From assembly GCF_900156065.1 (NCBI RefSeq), contig NZ_FTNF01000012.1, positions 154,598-218,597 on the forward strand: a stretch of DNA of 64,000 nucleotides, read 5' to 3'. Below are positions 1-7,833 of the stretch, piece after piece. A program made the position numbers and the translations under genes. The notes under the pieces are model-generated. The model did no database searches, had not been told where the DNA came from, and saw nothing but the letters and a program-made list of their open reading frames with translations. This DNA comes from Micromonospora avicenniae. Its GTDB lineage: Bacteria; Actinomycetota; Actinomycetes; Mycobacteriales; Micromonosporaceae. How positions within the stretch are numbered: position 1 is the first letter of the stretch; every line of letters begins with the position of its first letter.

Positions 1-1251
1 CGGCGTCACCGGCGAATCCGACCCGAACGCCAACGCCACCCCAACGGAATGCATCGCACCCATCGGGTTCGACGCCAACGACCGCGCCAACCCCAACCGC
101 GACTCGTACATGCCACCCGCGCCGCCCCACAACCGGTCGAACGCCGGCTGCATGCTCGCCACGATCCCGTACTCCACGAACCCGGCGATCAACCGCTTGT
201 CCACGATCTCCGCATGCTCGATACGGTGCCGCGCCGCGCGCACCCGCTCCACGCCCAACCGCCGCACCACCGCCGCGAACCCCTCCAGGACCGTGCCGAT
301 CGCCGCGTCCCCGATCGCGTGGAACCCGCCCTGCAACCCGTGCGCCGCACAGTCCAGCAGATGCTCGCGCACCTGCTCCGCCGACAGATAGCCGTGCCCG
401 ACACCCTCCCCGTCCAGGTACGGCTGCGACAGATGCGCCGTACGCGAACCCAACGCACCGTCCGCGAACAGATCACCACCGGCACCCACCGCACCCAGCT
501 CCCGGGCTCGCGCGGCGCCACCCAACTCACCCCAGTACCCGTACACCTCCGGCACGCCCGCACCCGAGATGCCCAGCAGCCCCGTGAAGTCGTCCTCGTC
601 GGAGATCTCCGGCCCACCGCACTCGTGCACCGCCGCGACACCCAGCGACGCCGCGTGCGCCAACGCCACCCGCTGCGCCGCCACCCGCTGCGCCCGCGTC
701 ACCGACGCGAACGCCGCCGCCCGAACCACGTGGTGCGCGTCACGACGCACCCACCCCGACTCGTCGAACCCCGCCGCGGCCACCACCTCCGGCACCGCCG
801 CCAGCATCGCCCGCGACACCAACGCCGAATGAATCGACGCCTGCGACAGATACACCCGCCGACCACCGGCCGCCCGGTCCAACACCTCCGCGTCCGGCAG
901 CTGCGGCGCGCCCCAGCGCGACTCGTCCCAGCCGTGGCCCAGCACCACCGCATCCGCCGGCAACCCCGCCGCGAACCCGGCCACCGCGTCCAGCAGCTCC
1001 CCCGCCGAACGCACCCCCGACAGATCCAGCCCCGACAACGCCAACCCGGTATCCGTCGCGTGCACGTGCGCATCCACGAACGCCGGCGTCACCAACGCCC
1101 CGCCCAGCTCCACCACCCGGTCGGCGGCGGGCGCGTCCGCGTCCACCCCCAGCCAGGTGATCCGCCCATCGGACACCAGCAGCGCGGTCGCGTTCGGGTC
1201 GGCGGGGCTGTGCAACACGCCACCGCGGTACAACGTCGAGGGGTTCGTCAT
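1..1251 (-). CDS. amidohydrolase (YtcJ-like), 3' end outside the window
   Basis: Metal-dependent hydrolase of the amidohydrolase superfamily, probably acting on an amide or cyclic amide; the substrate cannot be told. 417 codons are present and the frame is still open at base 1, so the C-terminus is missing. Near residue 65 it has the metal motif VDAHVHATDTG, then DLFADGALGSRTA and HRIEHAEI, an order typical of YtcJ/Amidohydro_3 proteins. ATG at 1251 is preceded by GAGGT and lies 4 nt after the kdd stop, so the two are probably translated as one operon. Its pairing with lysine-aminomutase genes suggests, by inference only, a role with a lysine-derived metabolite. Confidence 0.85.
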   Translation of the reverse strand, partial: MTNPSTLYRGGVLHSPADPNATALLVSDGRITWLGVDADAPAADRVVELGGALVTPAFVDAHVHATDTGLALSGLDLSGVRSAGELLDAVAGFAAGLPADAVVLGHGWDESRWGAPQLPDAEVLDRAAGGRRVYLSQASIHSALVSRAMLAAVPEVVAAAGFDESGWVRRDAHHVVRAAAFASVTRAQRVAAQRVALAHAASLGVAAVHECGGPEISDEDDFTGLLGISGAGVPEVYGYWGELGGAARARELGAVGAGGDLFADGALGSRTAHLSQPYLDGEGVGHGYLSAEQVREHLLDCAAHGLQGGFHAIGDAAIGTVLEGFAAVVRRLGVERVRAARHRIEHAEIVDKRLIAGFVEYGIVASMQPAFDRLWGGAGGMYESRLGLARSLASNPMGAMHSVGVALAFGSDSPVTP

Positions 1252-1255
1252 GACC

Positions 1256-2317
1256 TCAGTCTGCCGCCAACCGGGACTCGAAGAGCCGACGGACCCCCGG
1301 CTCCGCGCGCAGCAACCCCAACGCCAACTCCGCGTGCCCCGGCACGTACCCGTTGCCCACCAGCATCGTGACGTCCGCCGCCAGGCCCTCCGCGCCCAAC
1401 GCCGCCCCCGCGAAACTCGTCGCCATCGAGAAGAAGATCACCGTGCCGCCGTCCGCGGTACCCAGGATCGCCCCGTGCTCGCAACCCGGCACGTCCACGC
1501 ACACCACTGTCACGTCCGCCGGCACACCCAACGCCGTGGTCACCGCCGTCGACACCGCCACCGGATCCCGGGCGTCGGCCAACGCCACCGCATCGGCCAG
1601 CCCCGCCGCCGTCAGCGCGTCCCGCTCCGCCGCCACCGGCACCACGCCGACCGTACGACCCGCGCCCGCCCGCCGCGCCGCCGCGAGAGACAGCGAGCCG
1701 CTCTTACCCGCCCCGCCGATCACCGCCACCGTCACCGGGCGGGCGTCCCCCGCACGGGCCCGATCCGTCACATACCGTGACACCACCCGCGCCGTCAGCG
1801 CCGGCGCCCCGCACACATCCAGCACCGCCAGCGACAACTGCGGATCCTCGTCCGGCGGCAACACCGCGGCGATCGACCGGGCGAACAGGATCGCGTACCC
1901 GTCGCACGGCACCTGCTCACTGCGACCGTCCCAGCGCGCCAAACCGTCGGTGATCACCAGCGGCGTCAACGTCAACGACACCAGGGTCGCCACCCGGTCC
2001 CCCGTCTTGAGCCCCAGCGGCGACCGCCGGCCCGCCTCCTCCACCGTGCCGATCAGCATCCCGCCGGAACCGGTCACCGGGTTCTGCATCTTGCCCCGGG
2101 TCGTGACGATCTCCAGCACCTCGGCGCGCACCGCGTCACCGTCACCGCCGTGCTTCTCCCACAACTGCCGGAAGCTCGCCGCGTCCAGGTTCAGCCGCTC
2201 CACCCGGATCCGCACCTCGTTCGCCGCGATCTCCGGACTCGCATCCAGCCGCCAGGCCGCCTGCGGCAGCACCCCCGCCGGTTCCACGACGCGGTGCAGA
2301 CCCACCGGTGACGTCAC
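1256..2317 (-). CDS. kdd: L-erythro-3,5-diaminohexanoate dehydrogenase
   Basis: Catalyses NAD(P)-dependent oxidative deamination of L-erythro-3,5-diaminohexanoate, a step of the lysine 2,3-aminomutase pathway (family knowledge). The 353-aa product has an N-terminal GroES-like region (VRIRVERLNLDAASFRQLW, residues about 36-54), the stretch NPVTGSGGMLIGTV near residue 80 and a Rossmann dinucleotide fold near VIGGAGKSGSLSLAAARRAG. GTG start with GGGGGAGG 5 nt upstream. It is divergent from kamA, whose product makes the pathway's first intermediate, and the shared region holds an inverted repeat. Family assignment rests on these blocks plus the kamA neighbour; a generic zinc-type dehydrogenase is the alternative. 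Confidence 0.85.
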   Translation of the reverse strand: MTSPVGLHRVVEPAGVLPQAAWRLDASPEIAANEVRIRVERLNLDAASFRQLWEKHGGDGDAVRAEVLEIVTTRGKMQNPVTGSGGMLIGTVEEAGRRSPLGLKTGDRVATLVSLTLTPLVITDGLARWDGRSEQVPCDGYAILFARSIAAVLPPDEDPQLSLAVLDVCGAPALTARVVSRYVTDRARAGDARPVTVAVIGGAGKSGSLSLAAARRAGAGRTVGVVPVAAERDALTAAGLADAVALADARDPVAVSTAVTTALGVPADVTVVCVDVPGCEHGAILGTADGGTVIFFSMATSFAGAALGAEGLAADVTMLVGNGYVPGHAELALGLLRAEPGVRRLFESRLAAD

Positions 2318-2370
2318 GCCGACCTCCCCCTGTCCAGCCGCCCGAAGCCCCGGTCAAGGCTCGCATCGCG

Positions 2371-2412
2371 GGAAAACTTCCGGCAGACTAATTTCTAGGC
2401 CGGAGATTTTCC
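2371..2412. promoter_or_regulatory. inverted repeat between kdd and kamA, candidate shared operator
   Basis: Two 13-nt arms, GGAAAACTTCCGG (2371-2383) and CCGGAGATTTTCC (2400-2412), are complementary except at two positions and are separated by an A/T-rich 16-nt spacer. They sit midway between the divergent starts at 2317 and 2460, the usual place for one operator controlling both genes. No regulator is encoded next to it; the Lrp gene at 7.2-7.7 kb is a possible but unproven candidate. Confidence 0.5.
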
Positions 2413-2459
2413 AGTAGCCTTCGGGCGGCTGATCAACACGCACCACACGAGGAGGGGCC

Positions 2460-3866
2460 GTGACCCAGACCCAACCGGTGGAGACCATCCCCACTGCCCG
2501 CCCCACCCCGGTCGCCGCGCCCACCGCCGGCCAGCCCTACGAATACCGACGAACCCCACTCGTCGAACCCGACTGGACCCGCTTCCCCGGCTGGCGCAAC
2601 GTCACCCGCGAACAGTGGGAATCCGCCCAATGGCAACGGGTCAACTGCATCAAGAACATCAAGCAACTCCGCGCCGTCCTCGGCGACCTCGTCGACGACA
2701 CCTTCTACGACGACCTCGCCACCGACCAGAGCGCGCACGCCACCATGTCGATGCTCGTACCGCCGCAGATGCTCAACACCATGGTCCCGTTCGCCCCGAT
2801 GACCACCGAGGCGTTCCTGGCCGACCCGATCCGGCGCTACATGATCCCCGTCGCCTCCGACCGGCGCAGCGACTGGCCCTCACACCCCTACGCCAGCCGC
2901 GACTCACTGCACGAACACGACATGTGGGTCGCCGAGGGCCTCACCCACCGCTACCCCACCAAGGTCCTCGCCGAGCTGCTCTCCACGTGCCCGCAGTACT
3001 GCGGCCACTGCACCCGCATGGACCTCGTCGGCAACTCCACCCCCGCCGTCGACAAGCTCAAACTCACCCTCAAACCCGTCGACCGCTACGACGCACACAT
3101 CACCTATCTCAAGGCCCACCCCGGCGTACGCGACATCGTCGTCTCCGGCGGCGACGTCGCCAACGTGCCCTGGCGCAACCTCGAGTCGTACCTGATGCGC
3201 CTGCTCGAAATCGAGACCATCCGCGACATCCGGCTCGCCACCAAGGCCCTCATGGGCCTACCGCAGCACTGGCTCCAGCCCGACGTGGTCGAAGGTCTCG
3301 AACGCGTCGCCCGCACCGCCGCCCGCCGCGGCGTCAACCTCGCCATCCACACCCACGTCAACCACGCCCAGTCGCTCACCCCACTGGTCGCCAAGGCCGC
3401 CCAGACCGCCCTCGACGTCGGTGTCCGCGACGTCCGCAACCAGGGCGTCCTCATGCGCGGCGTCAACGCCACCAGCCGCGACCTGCTCGACCTCTGCTTC
3501 GCCCTCCAAGGCGAAGCGGGCATCCTGCCGTACTACTTCTACATGTGCGACATGATCCCCAACGCCGAACACTGGCGGGTCCCCGTCTGGCACGCCCAGC
3601 AACTCCAGCACGACATCATGGGCTACCTACCCGGCTACGCCACCCCACGGATCGTCTGCGACGTCCCCTTCGTCGGCAAACGCTGGGTACACATGCTCAC
3701 CGAGTACGACCGCGAACGCGGCATCTCCTACTGGACCAAGAACTACCGCACCTCCATCGAGTCCGCCGACCTCGAAGCCCTCAACCGCCGCTACGCCTAC
3801 TACGACCCGATCGACACCCTGCCCGAATCCGGCCAGGCATGGTGGACCGAACACCGCGACGACTGA
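2460..3866 (+). CDS. kamA: lysine 2,3-aminomutase, radical SAM / PLP enzyme
   Basis: Converts L-lysine to L-beta-lysine with a [4Fe-4S] cluster, S-adenosylmethionine and PLP. The 468-aa protein has the radical SAM cysteines in CPQYCGHC (C177, C181, C184), followed by VVSGGDVANVPW and LAIHTHVNHAQSLTP in the barrel, as in KamA-family proteins. The C-terminus (VPFVGKRWVHMLTEYDRERGISYWTKNYRT) is longer and different from clostridial KamA, as in actinobacterial forms. GTG start with GAGGAGG 4 nt upstream. Together with kdd this suggests lysine degradation through 3,5-diaminohexanoate or beta-lysine supply; lysine 5,6-aminomutase genes are not in the window. Confidence 0.9.
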   Translation: MTQTQPVETIPTARPTPVAAPTAGQPYEYRRTPLVEPDWTRFPGWRNVTREQWESAQWQRVNCIKNIKQLRAVLGDLVDDTFYDDLATDQSAHATMSMLVPPQMLNTMVPFAPMTTEAFLADPIRRYMIPVASDRRSDWPSHPYASRDSLHEHDMWVAEGLTHRYPTKVLAELLSTCPQYCGHCTRMDLVGNSTPAVDKLKLTLKPVDRYDAHITYLKAHPGVRDIVVSGGDVANVPWRNLESYLMRLLEIETIRDIRLATKALMGLPQHWLQPDVVEGLERVARTAARRGVNLAIHTHVNHAQSLTPLVAKAAQTALDVGVRDVRNQGVLMRGVNATSRDLLDLCFALQGEAGILPYYFYMCDMIPNAEHWRVPVWHAQQLQHDIMGYLPGYATPRIVCDVPFVGKRWVHMLTEYDRERGISYWTKNYRTSIESADLEALNRRYAYYDPIDTLPESGQAWWTEHRDD

Positions 3867-3875
3867 CAACAACAG

Positions 3876-3908
3876 CCCGTCACCCCCGCCCGACGCGGGG
3901 GTGACGGG
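3876..3908 (+). terminator. hairpin terminator after kamA
   Basis: Perfect 13-bp stem (3876-3888 with 3896-3908) and a 7-nt loop, 10 nt after the kamA stop. No T-tract follows, as is common in high-GC actinobacteria. Confidence 0.65.
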
Positions 3909-3957
3909 ACACCGCCCCCACCCGCCCCCACCCACCGGCCAACTACCCTGCACCCAC

Positions 3958-5109
3958 ATGACCCCTGCGCGGCGCGACACCGAACCGGACACCGCCGACC
4001 GGGTCACCCCCGTCGAACTCTTCTTCGACGTCGTCTTCGTCCTGACCATCACCCAACTGGTCCGACTCCTCGAAGAACACCTCGACTGGACCGGCCTCGG
4101 TCGCACATTCCTGATCTTCGGGCTGCTCTGGTACCTCTACACCGGCTACGCCTGGCTCACCAACCACGTGCCACCCCGCCGACCCGCCCGCAAGCTCCTC
4201 CTCTTCGCCGGTATGGCCGGCTTCCTGCTCACCGCCATCGCCATCCCCGACGCCTTCACCGGCAGCGGCCTACTCTTCGGCATCGGCTACCTCGTGGTGG
4301 TCGTCGTACACCTCACCCTGTTCAGCCAGAGCAGCGCCCGAGCCGGCGTTCGCCGACTCGCGCCCTACAACCTCGGCGCCGCGCTGCTAGTCATCGCCGC
4401 CGGCCTGCTCACCGGCCCCGCCGTACCCGCGCTCTGGGCCGCCGCCGTCTTCACCCAGACCTTCCTGCCGTACCTGCTGCCCGGGCACTCCTGGCTAGGC
4501 GCGGCGGGAAGCTTCAACATCAGCGCCGCCCACTTCGTCGAACGGCACGGCCTGCTGGTCATCGTGGCCTTCGGTGAGATCGTCGTCGGTATCGGCATGG
4601 GCACCCCGCTCGAGCACCTCGGCCCCGGCACCACCGCCGCGGTCGTGATGGCCCTCGCCCTGCCCGCCGCCCTCTGGTGGACCTACTTCACCGACACCGG
4701 GCCGTCCGAGACGACCCTCGCCCACGCGGAACCCGGCACCCGCAGCCGGTACGCCGCCCGCGTCTGGATCCTCCTGCACTTCCTGCTGCTCCTCGGAGCC
4801 ATCGTCGCCGCCACCGGCCTGCACGCCGTCGTCGCGCACCCCACCGAACCCGCCGGATGGCCGAGCGCGCTCGCCCTCTGCTCCGGTGTGGCCCTGTTCC
4901 TGGTCGCGATCGCCGACGCGCGCCGCGTCCTGCGTACCGGCGCCGCCCGCAGCCGGCTGATCACCGCCGCGCTGGTGCTCGCCAGCACGCCCATCGGCGC
5001 CACCGTCAACGCGGCGCTGCAGCTGGCCGTGCTGATCCTCCTGATGACCGCGATGCTGCTGGTCGACGGACACCGCACCGAACCGGCCGTCAACGCGGCG
5101 CGTACATGA
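3958..5109 (+). CDS. LtrA family low-temperature-requirement membrane protein
   Basis: Multi-pass membrane protein of the LtrA family, whose biochemical role is unknown. The 383-aa product begins with the family signature VTPVELFFDVVFVLTITQLVRLLEEH, has roughly ten hydrophobic segments, and carries the typical HFVERHGLLVIVAFGEIVVGIG block near residue 190. Start chosen at ATG 3958: a TACCCT hexamer lies 8 nt upstream and no Shine-Dalgarno is seen, fitting a leaderless mRNA. The 3' end overlaps the convergent UPF0060 gene by 20 bp. Confidence 0.9.
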   Translation: MTPARRDTEPDTADRVTPVELFFDVVFVLTITQLVRLLEEHLDWTGLGRTFLIFGLLWYLYTGYAWLTNHVPPRRPARKLLLFAGMAGFLLTAIAIPDAFTGSGLLFGIGYLVVVVVHLTLFSQSSARAGVRRLAPYNLGAALLVIAAGLLTGPAVPALWAAAVFTQTFLPYLLPGHSWLGAAGSFNISAAHFVERHGLLVIVAFGEIVVGIGMGTPLEHLGPGTTAAVVMALALPAALWWTYFTDTGPSETTLAHAEPGTRSRYAARVWILLHFLLLLGAIVAATGLHAVVAHPTEPAGWPSALALCSGVALFLVAIADARRVLRTGAARSRLITAALVLASTPIGATVNAALQLAVLILLMTAMLLVDGHRTEPAVNAART

Positions 5110-5419
5110 TCACCGCGACTCCGAACAGGCAGATGACGGCACCGGTCACGTCCCACCGGTCTGGGCGGAACCCGTCCACCAGCACACCCCACACCAGCGA
5201 CCCGGCCACGAACACACCACCGTACGCAGCGAGGATCCGCCCGAAGTTCGGATCAGGCTGGAACGTCGCCACGAAGCCGTAGATACCGAGCGCGACCACT
5301 CCGGCGGCGACGAACCACAGCCCCCGGTGCTCCCGCCACCCCTGCCAGACGAGCCACGCCCCGCCGATCTCGGCGAGCGCGGCCAGGGCGAAGAGCAGCA
5401 ACGAACGCAGCACGGTCAC
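5090..5419 (-). CDS. UPF0060 (YnfA-like) small membrane protein
   Basis: Four-helix integral membrane protein of about 109 residues related to small multidrug transporters; function of the family unproven. Recognised by ALAEIGGAWLVWQGWREH, ALGIYGFVATFQPD, FGRILAAYGGVFV and the end DRWDVTGAVICLFGVAVIMYAPR, all UPF0060 signatures. Length matches the family. The GTG at 5419 gives the usual N-terminus (VLRSLLLFALAALAEIGG). Its tail overlaps the convergent ltrA-like gene. Confidence 0.88.
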   Translation of the reverse strand: MTVLRSLLLFALAALAEIGGAWLVWQGWREHRGLWFVAAGVVALGIYGFVATFQPDPNFGRILAAYGGVFVAGSLVWGVLVDGFRPDRWDVTGAVICLFGVAVIMYAPR

Positions 5420-5455
5420 GCCCTGAGGGTAGTTCGACCGGCGGCGGCGAAAACG

Positions 5456-5496
5456 GAGCGGCGGCCCAGGGATCAACCCCTGGGCCGCCGCCGCTC
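5456..5496 (-). terminator. hairpin terminator after the csbD-like gene
   Basis: A 16-bp GC-rich stem (5456-5471 pairing with 5478-5496, one CCG bulge) ends 7 nt beyond the CsbD-like stop on the minus strand. Confidence 0.6.
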
Positions 5497-5502
5497 ACAC
5501 CG

Positions 5503-5694
5503 TCACCGGAAGGCGTCGCGCGCGTTCTTGCCGGTTTCCTTGGCGCTCTGACCGGCCTGCTTGACCCGCGCCTCGCTCTGCTGCGTGGCGCCCTCTGCCC
5601 GCATGCTCTCGTTGTCTGTCATATCGCCGATCCGCTCCTTCGCGGCACCGGTCATCTGCTCCATCTTGTTCTTGGCCTTGTCGGTGAAGCTCAT
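5503..5694 (-). CDS. CsbD family stress-response protein
   Basis: Small hydrophilic protein (63 aa) of the CsbD family, members of which are induced by general stress; the molecular role is unknown. Sequence begins MSFTDKAKNKMEQMTGAAKE and continues with alternating charged and small residues and GQSAKETGKNARDAF. ATG at 5694 has AGGAGG 6 nt upstream. Monocistronic, ending at its own hairpin. About 90 nt upstream lies CTAGGAAGATAG (5786-5797), resembling the GntR-gene palindrome at 56.5 kb. Confidence 0.85.
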   Translation of the reverse strand: MSFTDKAKNKMEQMTGAAKERIGDMTDNESMRAEGATQQSEARVKQAGQSAKETGKNARDAFR

Positions 5695-5935
5695 CTCGCC
5701 TCCTTGGTCGCGGCGTTCCCCCCCGTGCGTGCCCGGTGTGGCTCGGCGCAAACGAGGTGCGCGGGCGCACGTTGCGTAAGGCATCCTAGGAAGATAGGTT
5801 ACCGGTCGACCGGATCGGCGGAACGCTCCGGACCCGGGGAACCCGGGCACGACAGGACGGGGTAAATGGCTGTCGCCGACCGGCGGGAGGCGACGATCAT
5901 GGGCGGAAAGCCGACCCGAGACCGATGAGGGACCC

Positions 5936-6622
5936 ATGCCCCTACCTGCCGACCCGACGACCCTCCATCCGATGCCGGAGCAGCCGCGCGTGGTGTTGCT
6001 CAAGCCGCTGGTGACTTCTGCGCTGATCGAGGTCGGGGAGTACTCCTACTACGACGATCCGGACCAGGCGACCGCGTTCGAGACGCGAAACGTGCTCTAC
6101 CACTACGGGCCGGAGAAGCTGATCATCGGGCGGTTCTGCGCGCTGGGCACGGGCGTGCGGTTCATCATGAACGGCGCCAACCACCGGATGGACGGCCCCT
6201 CGACCTTCCCCTTCCCCACCATGGGCGGCTCCTGGTCCGAACACTTCGACCTGCTCACCGGCCTGCCCAACCGGGGAGACACCGTCGTCGGCAACGACGT
6301 GTGGTTCGGCCACGGCGCGACGATCATGCCCGGGGTACGGATCGGCCACGGTGCGATCATCGGCGCCGGCGCCGTGGTCACCCGCGACGTACCCGACTAC
6401 GGCATCGTCGGCGGCAACCCGGCCCGCCTCATCCGCACCCGCTACGACGAGCAGGACGTCGCCCGGCTGCTGGCGGTCGCCTGGTGGAACTGGCCGCCGG
6501 AGCACATCACCGAGCACGTTCGCACCATCATGTCGGGCAGCATCAGCGAACTGGAGGCCGCCGCCCCGGAAGTCCCGCCGGCTCCGGCCTCCCCGCTCAC
6601 CCGCTCGGCACCCACTGCGTGA
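5936..6622 (+). CDS. CatB/Vat-type hexapeptide-repeat O-acetyltransferase
   Basis: Acetyl-CoA-dependent transferase of the xenobiotic acetyltransferase (left-handed beta-helix) group, which includes chloramphenicol and streptogramin A acetyltransferases. The 228-aa product shows IGRFCALGTGVRFIMNGANHRMDG (with the catalytic His of the NxxNH motif), FPF, VVGNDVWFGHGATIMPGVRIGHGAIIGAGAVVTRDV repeats and IVGGNPARLIR. C-terminal 25 residues are Pro/Ala-rich and dispensable-looking. ATG at 5936 follows GAGGGA. Whether it confers resistance or modifies an own metabolite cannot be said from sequence. Confidence 0.88.
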   Translation: MPLPADPTTLHPMPEQPRVVLLKPLVTSALIEVGEYSYYDDPDQATAFETRNVLYHYGPEKLIIGRFCALGTGVRFIMNGANHRMDGPSTFPFPTMGGSWSEHFDLLTGLPNRGDTVVGNDVWFGHGATIMPGVRIGHGAIIGAGAVVTRDVPDYGIVGGNPARLIRTRYDEQDVARLLAVAWWNWPPEHITEHVRTIMSGSISELEAAAPEVPPAPASPLTRSAPTA

Positions 6623-6684
6623 CCGGTAACGCCCGCCCGCCACCTGCGCCCGGATGACCGCCCGGCTCGTGGTTGACTGGGTTC

Positions 6685-7296
6685 ATGGGAGAGCTCCTGC
6701 TGATCCGGCACGGCGAGACGACCTGGAGCGCGAGCCGCCGGCACACCTCGTACACCGACCTGGAGCTCACCGCCGACGGGGAGCGGCAGGCCCGCGTCCT
6801 CGCCGCATTCCTCGCCGGCCGCCGTTTCGTCAAGGTGCTGGCGAGCCCCCGGGTTCGGGCGCTGCGCACCGCCCAACTCGCCGGTCTCACCGTCGACGCC
6901 GTCGACGAGGACCTCGTCGAGTGGAACTACGGCGAGTACGAGGGACGCACCACCGTCGACATCCACCAGGACGACGCGCACTGGAACATCTGGACCGACG
7001 GCTGCCCGGGCGGCGAGTCCCCCGCCCAGGTCGGCGAACGGTTGGACCACGTGCTCGACCGGGTCGCTCCCCTGCTCGATCAGGGCACCGTCGCGCTGGT
7101 CGGCCACGCGCACAGCCTGCGGGTGCTCGGCGCCCGCTGGATCGGCCTGCCCCCGTCCGCGGGCGGTCTCCTCCGGCTGGACACCGCCACGGTGAGCGTG
7201 CTCGGCCACGAGCACGGCCGGCGGGTCATCCTGCGCTGGAACCAGCCCGCTCCTCCGGCGCCCGGGACCGCGCCCGACTCGCCGGTCCGGCACTGA
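6685..7296 (+). CDS. histidine phosphatase family protein
   Basis: Phosphoglycerate-mutase-like acid phosphatase, 203 aa. N-terminal phospho-acceptor motif LLIRHGETTWS (His11), then SPRVRALRTAQLAG, WNYGEYEGRTT and VALVGHAHSLRVLGARW with the second catalytic His. Start taken at ATG 6685 because this puts the RHG motif at the usual position near the N-terminus. The 3' end overlaps the convergent Lrp-type gene by 71 bp. Substrate unknown; broad-specificity sugar phosphatase is the likeliest reading. Confidence 0.87.
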   Translation: MGELLLIRHGETTWSASRRHTSYTDLELTADGERQARVLAAFLAGRRFVKVLASPRVRALRTAQLAGLTVDAVDEDLVEWNYGEYEGRTTVDIHQDDAHWNIWTDGCPGGESPAQVGERLDHVLDRVAPLLDQGTVALVGHAHSLRVLGARWIGLPPSAGGLLRLDTATVSVLGHEHGRRVILRWNQPAPPAPGTAPDSPVRH

Positions 7297-7732
7297 TCTT
7301 CGGCGGCCGGTTCTCGTACGGCGTGGAGAGCACCACTGTCGTGCGGGTGGTGACGTTCGCCGCGGTGCGGATCTCCTGGAGCAGTCGCTCGAGGTCCGCC
7401 GGACCGGCCACCCGCACCAGCAGCATGTAGAAGTCCTCGCCCGCGACCGAGTAGCACGAGTCGATCTCCGGCAGGTGCGCCAACCGCTCGGGCGCGTCGT
7501 CGGGCTGGGACGGGTCGAACGGCCGGATCGCCACGAACGCGGTCAACGGCAGGTCCAGCGCCTCGAACGCGACACGTGCCACGTACCCCTTGATGACGCC
7601 CCGCTGTTCCAATCGGCGTACCCGCTGGTGCACGGCGGACACCGACAGGCCCACCTTCTCGGCCAGGTCCGTGTACGACAGCCGGCCGTCTGCGGTCAGT
7701 GCGGCGATGATGGCGCGGTCGGTCTCCTCCAC
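7226..7732 (-). CDS. Lrp/AsnC family transcriptional regulator
   Basis: Feast/famine regulator: an N-terminal winged helix-turn-helix (residues about 4-50: DRAIIAALTADGRLSYTDLAEKVGLS and VHQRVRRLEQRGVIKGYVA) followed by a RAM/AsnC ligand-binding domain with CYSVAGEDFYMLLVRV. GTG at 7732 is preferred because TAGTTT lies 7 nt upstream and the resulting N-terminus fits the family; a TTG three codons earlier is the alternative. The tail (about 25 residues) is Ala/Pro/Arg-rich and overlaps the neighbouring phosphatase gene. Regulated target unknown. Confidence 0.88.
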   Translation of the reverse strand: MEETDRAIIAALTADGRLSYTDLAEKVGLSVSAVHQRVRRLEQRGVIKGYVARVAFEALDLPLTAFVAIRPFDPSQPDDAPERLAHLPEIDSCYSVAGEDFYMLLVRVAGPADLERLLQEIRTAANVTTRTTVVLSTPYENRPPKISAGPASRARSRAPEERAGSSAG

Positions 7733-7833
7733 GGCGTGCAAACTACCGGGAAAACCGGCGTACGGCGATGAGGCGGCGCGGGCCGGCGCGATGATCGGCA
7801 CAACGCGCGCCGGCCCGACCACCCCGGTTCGCC

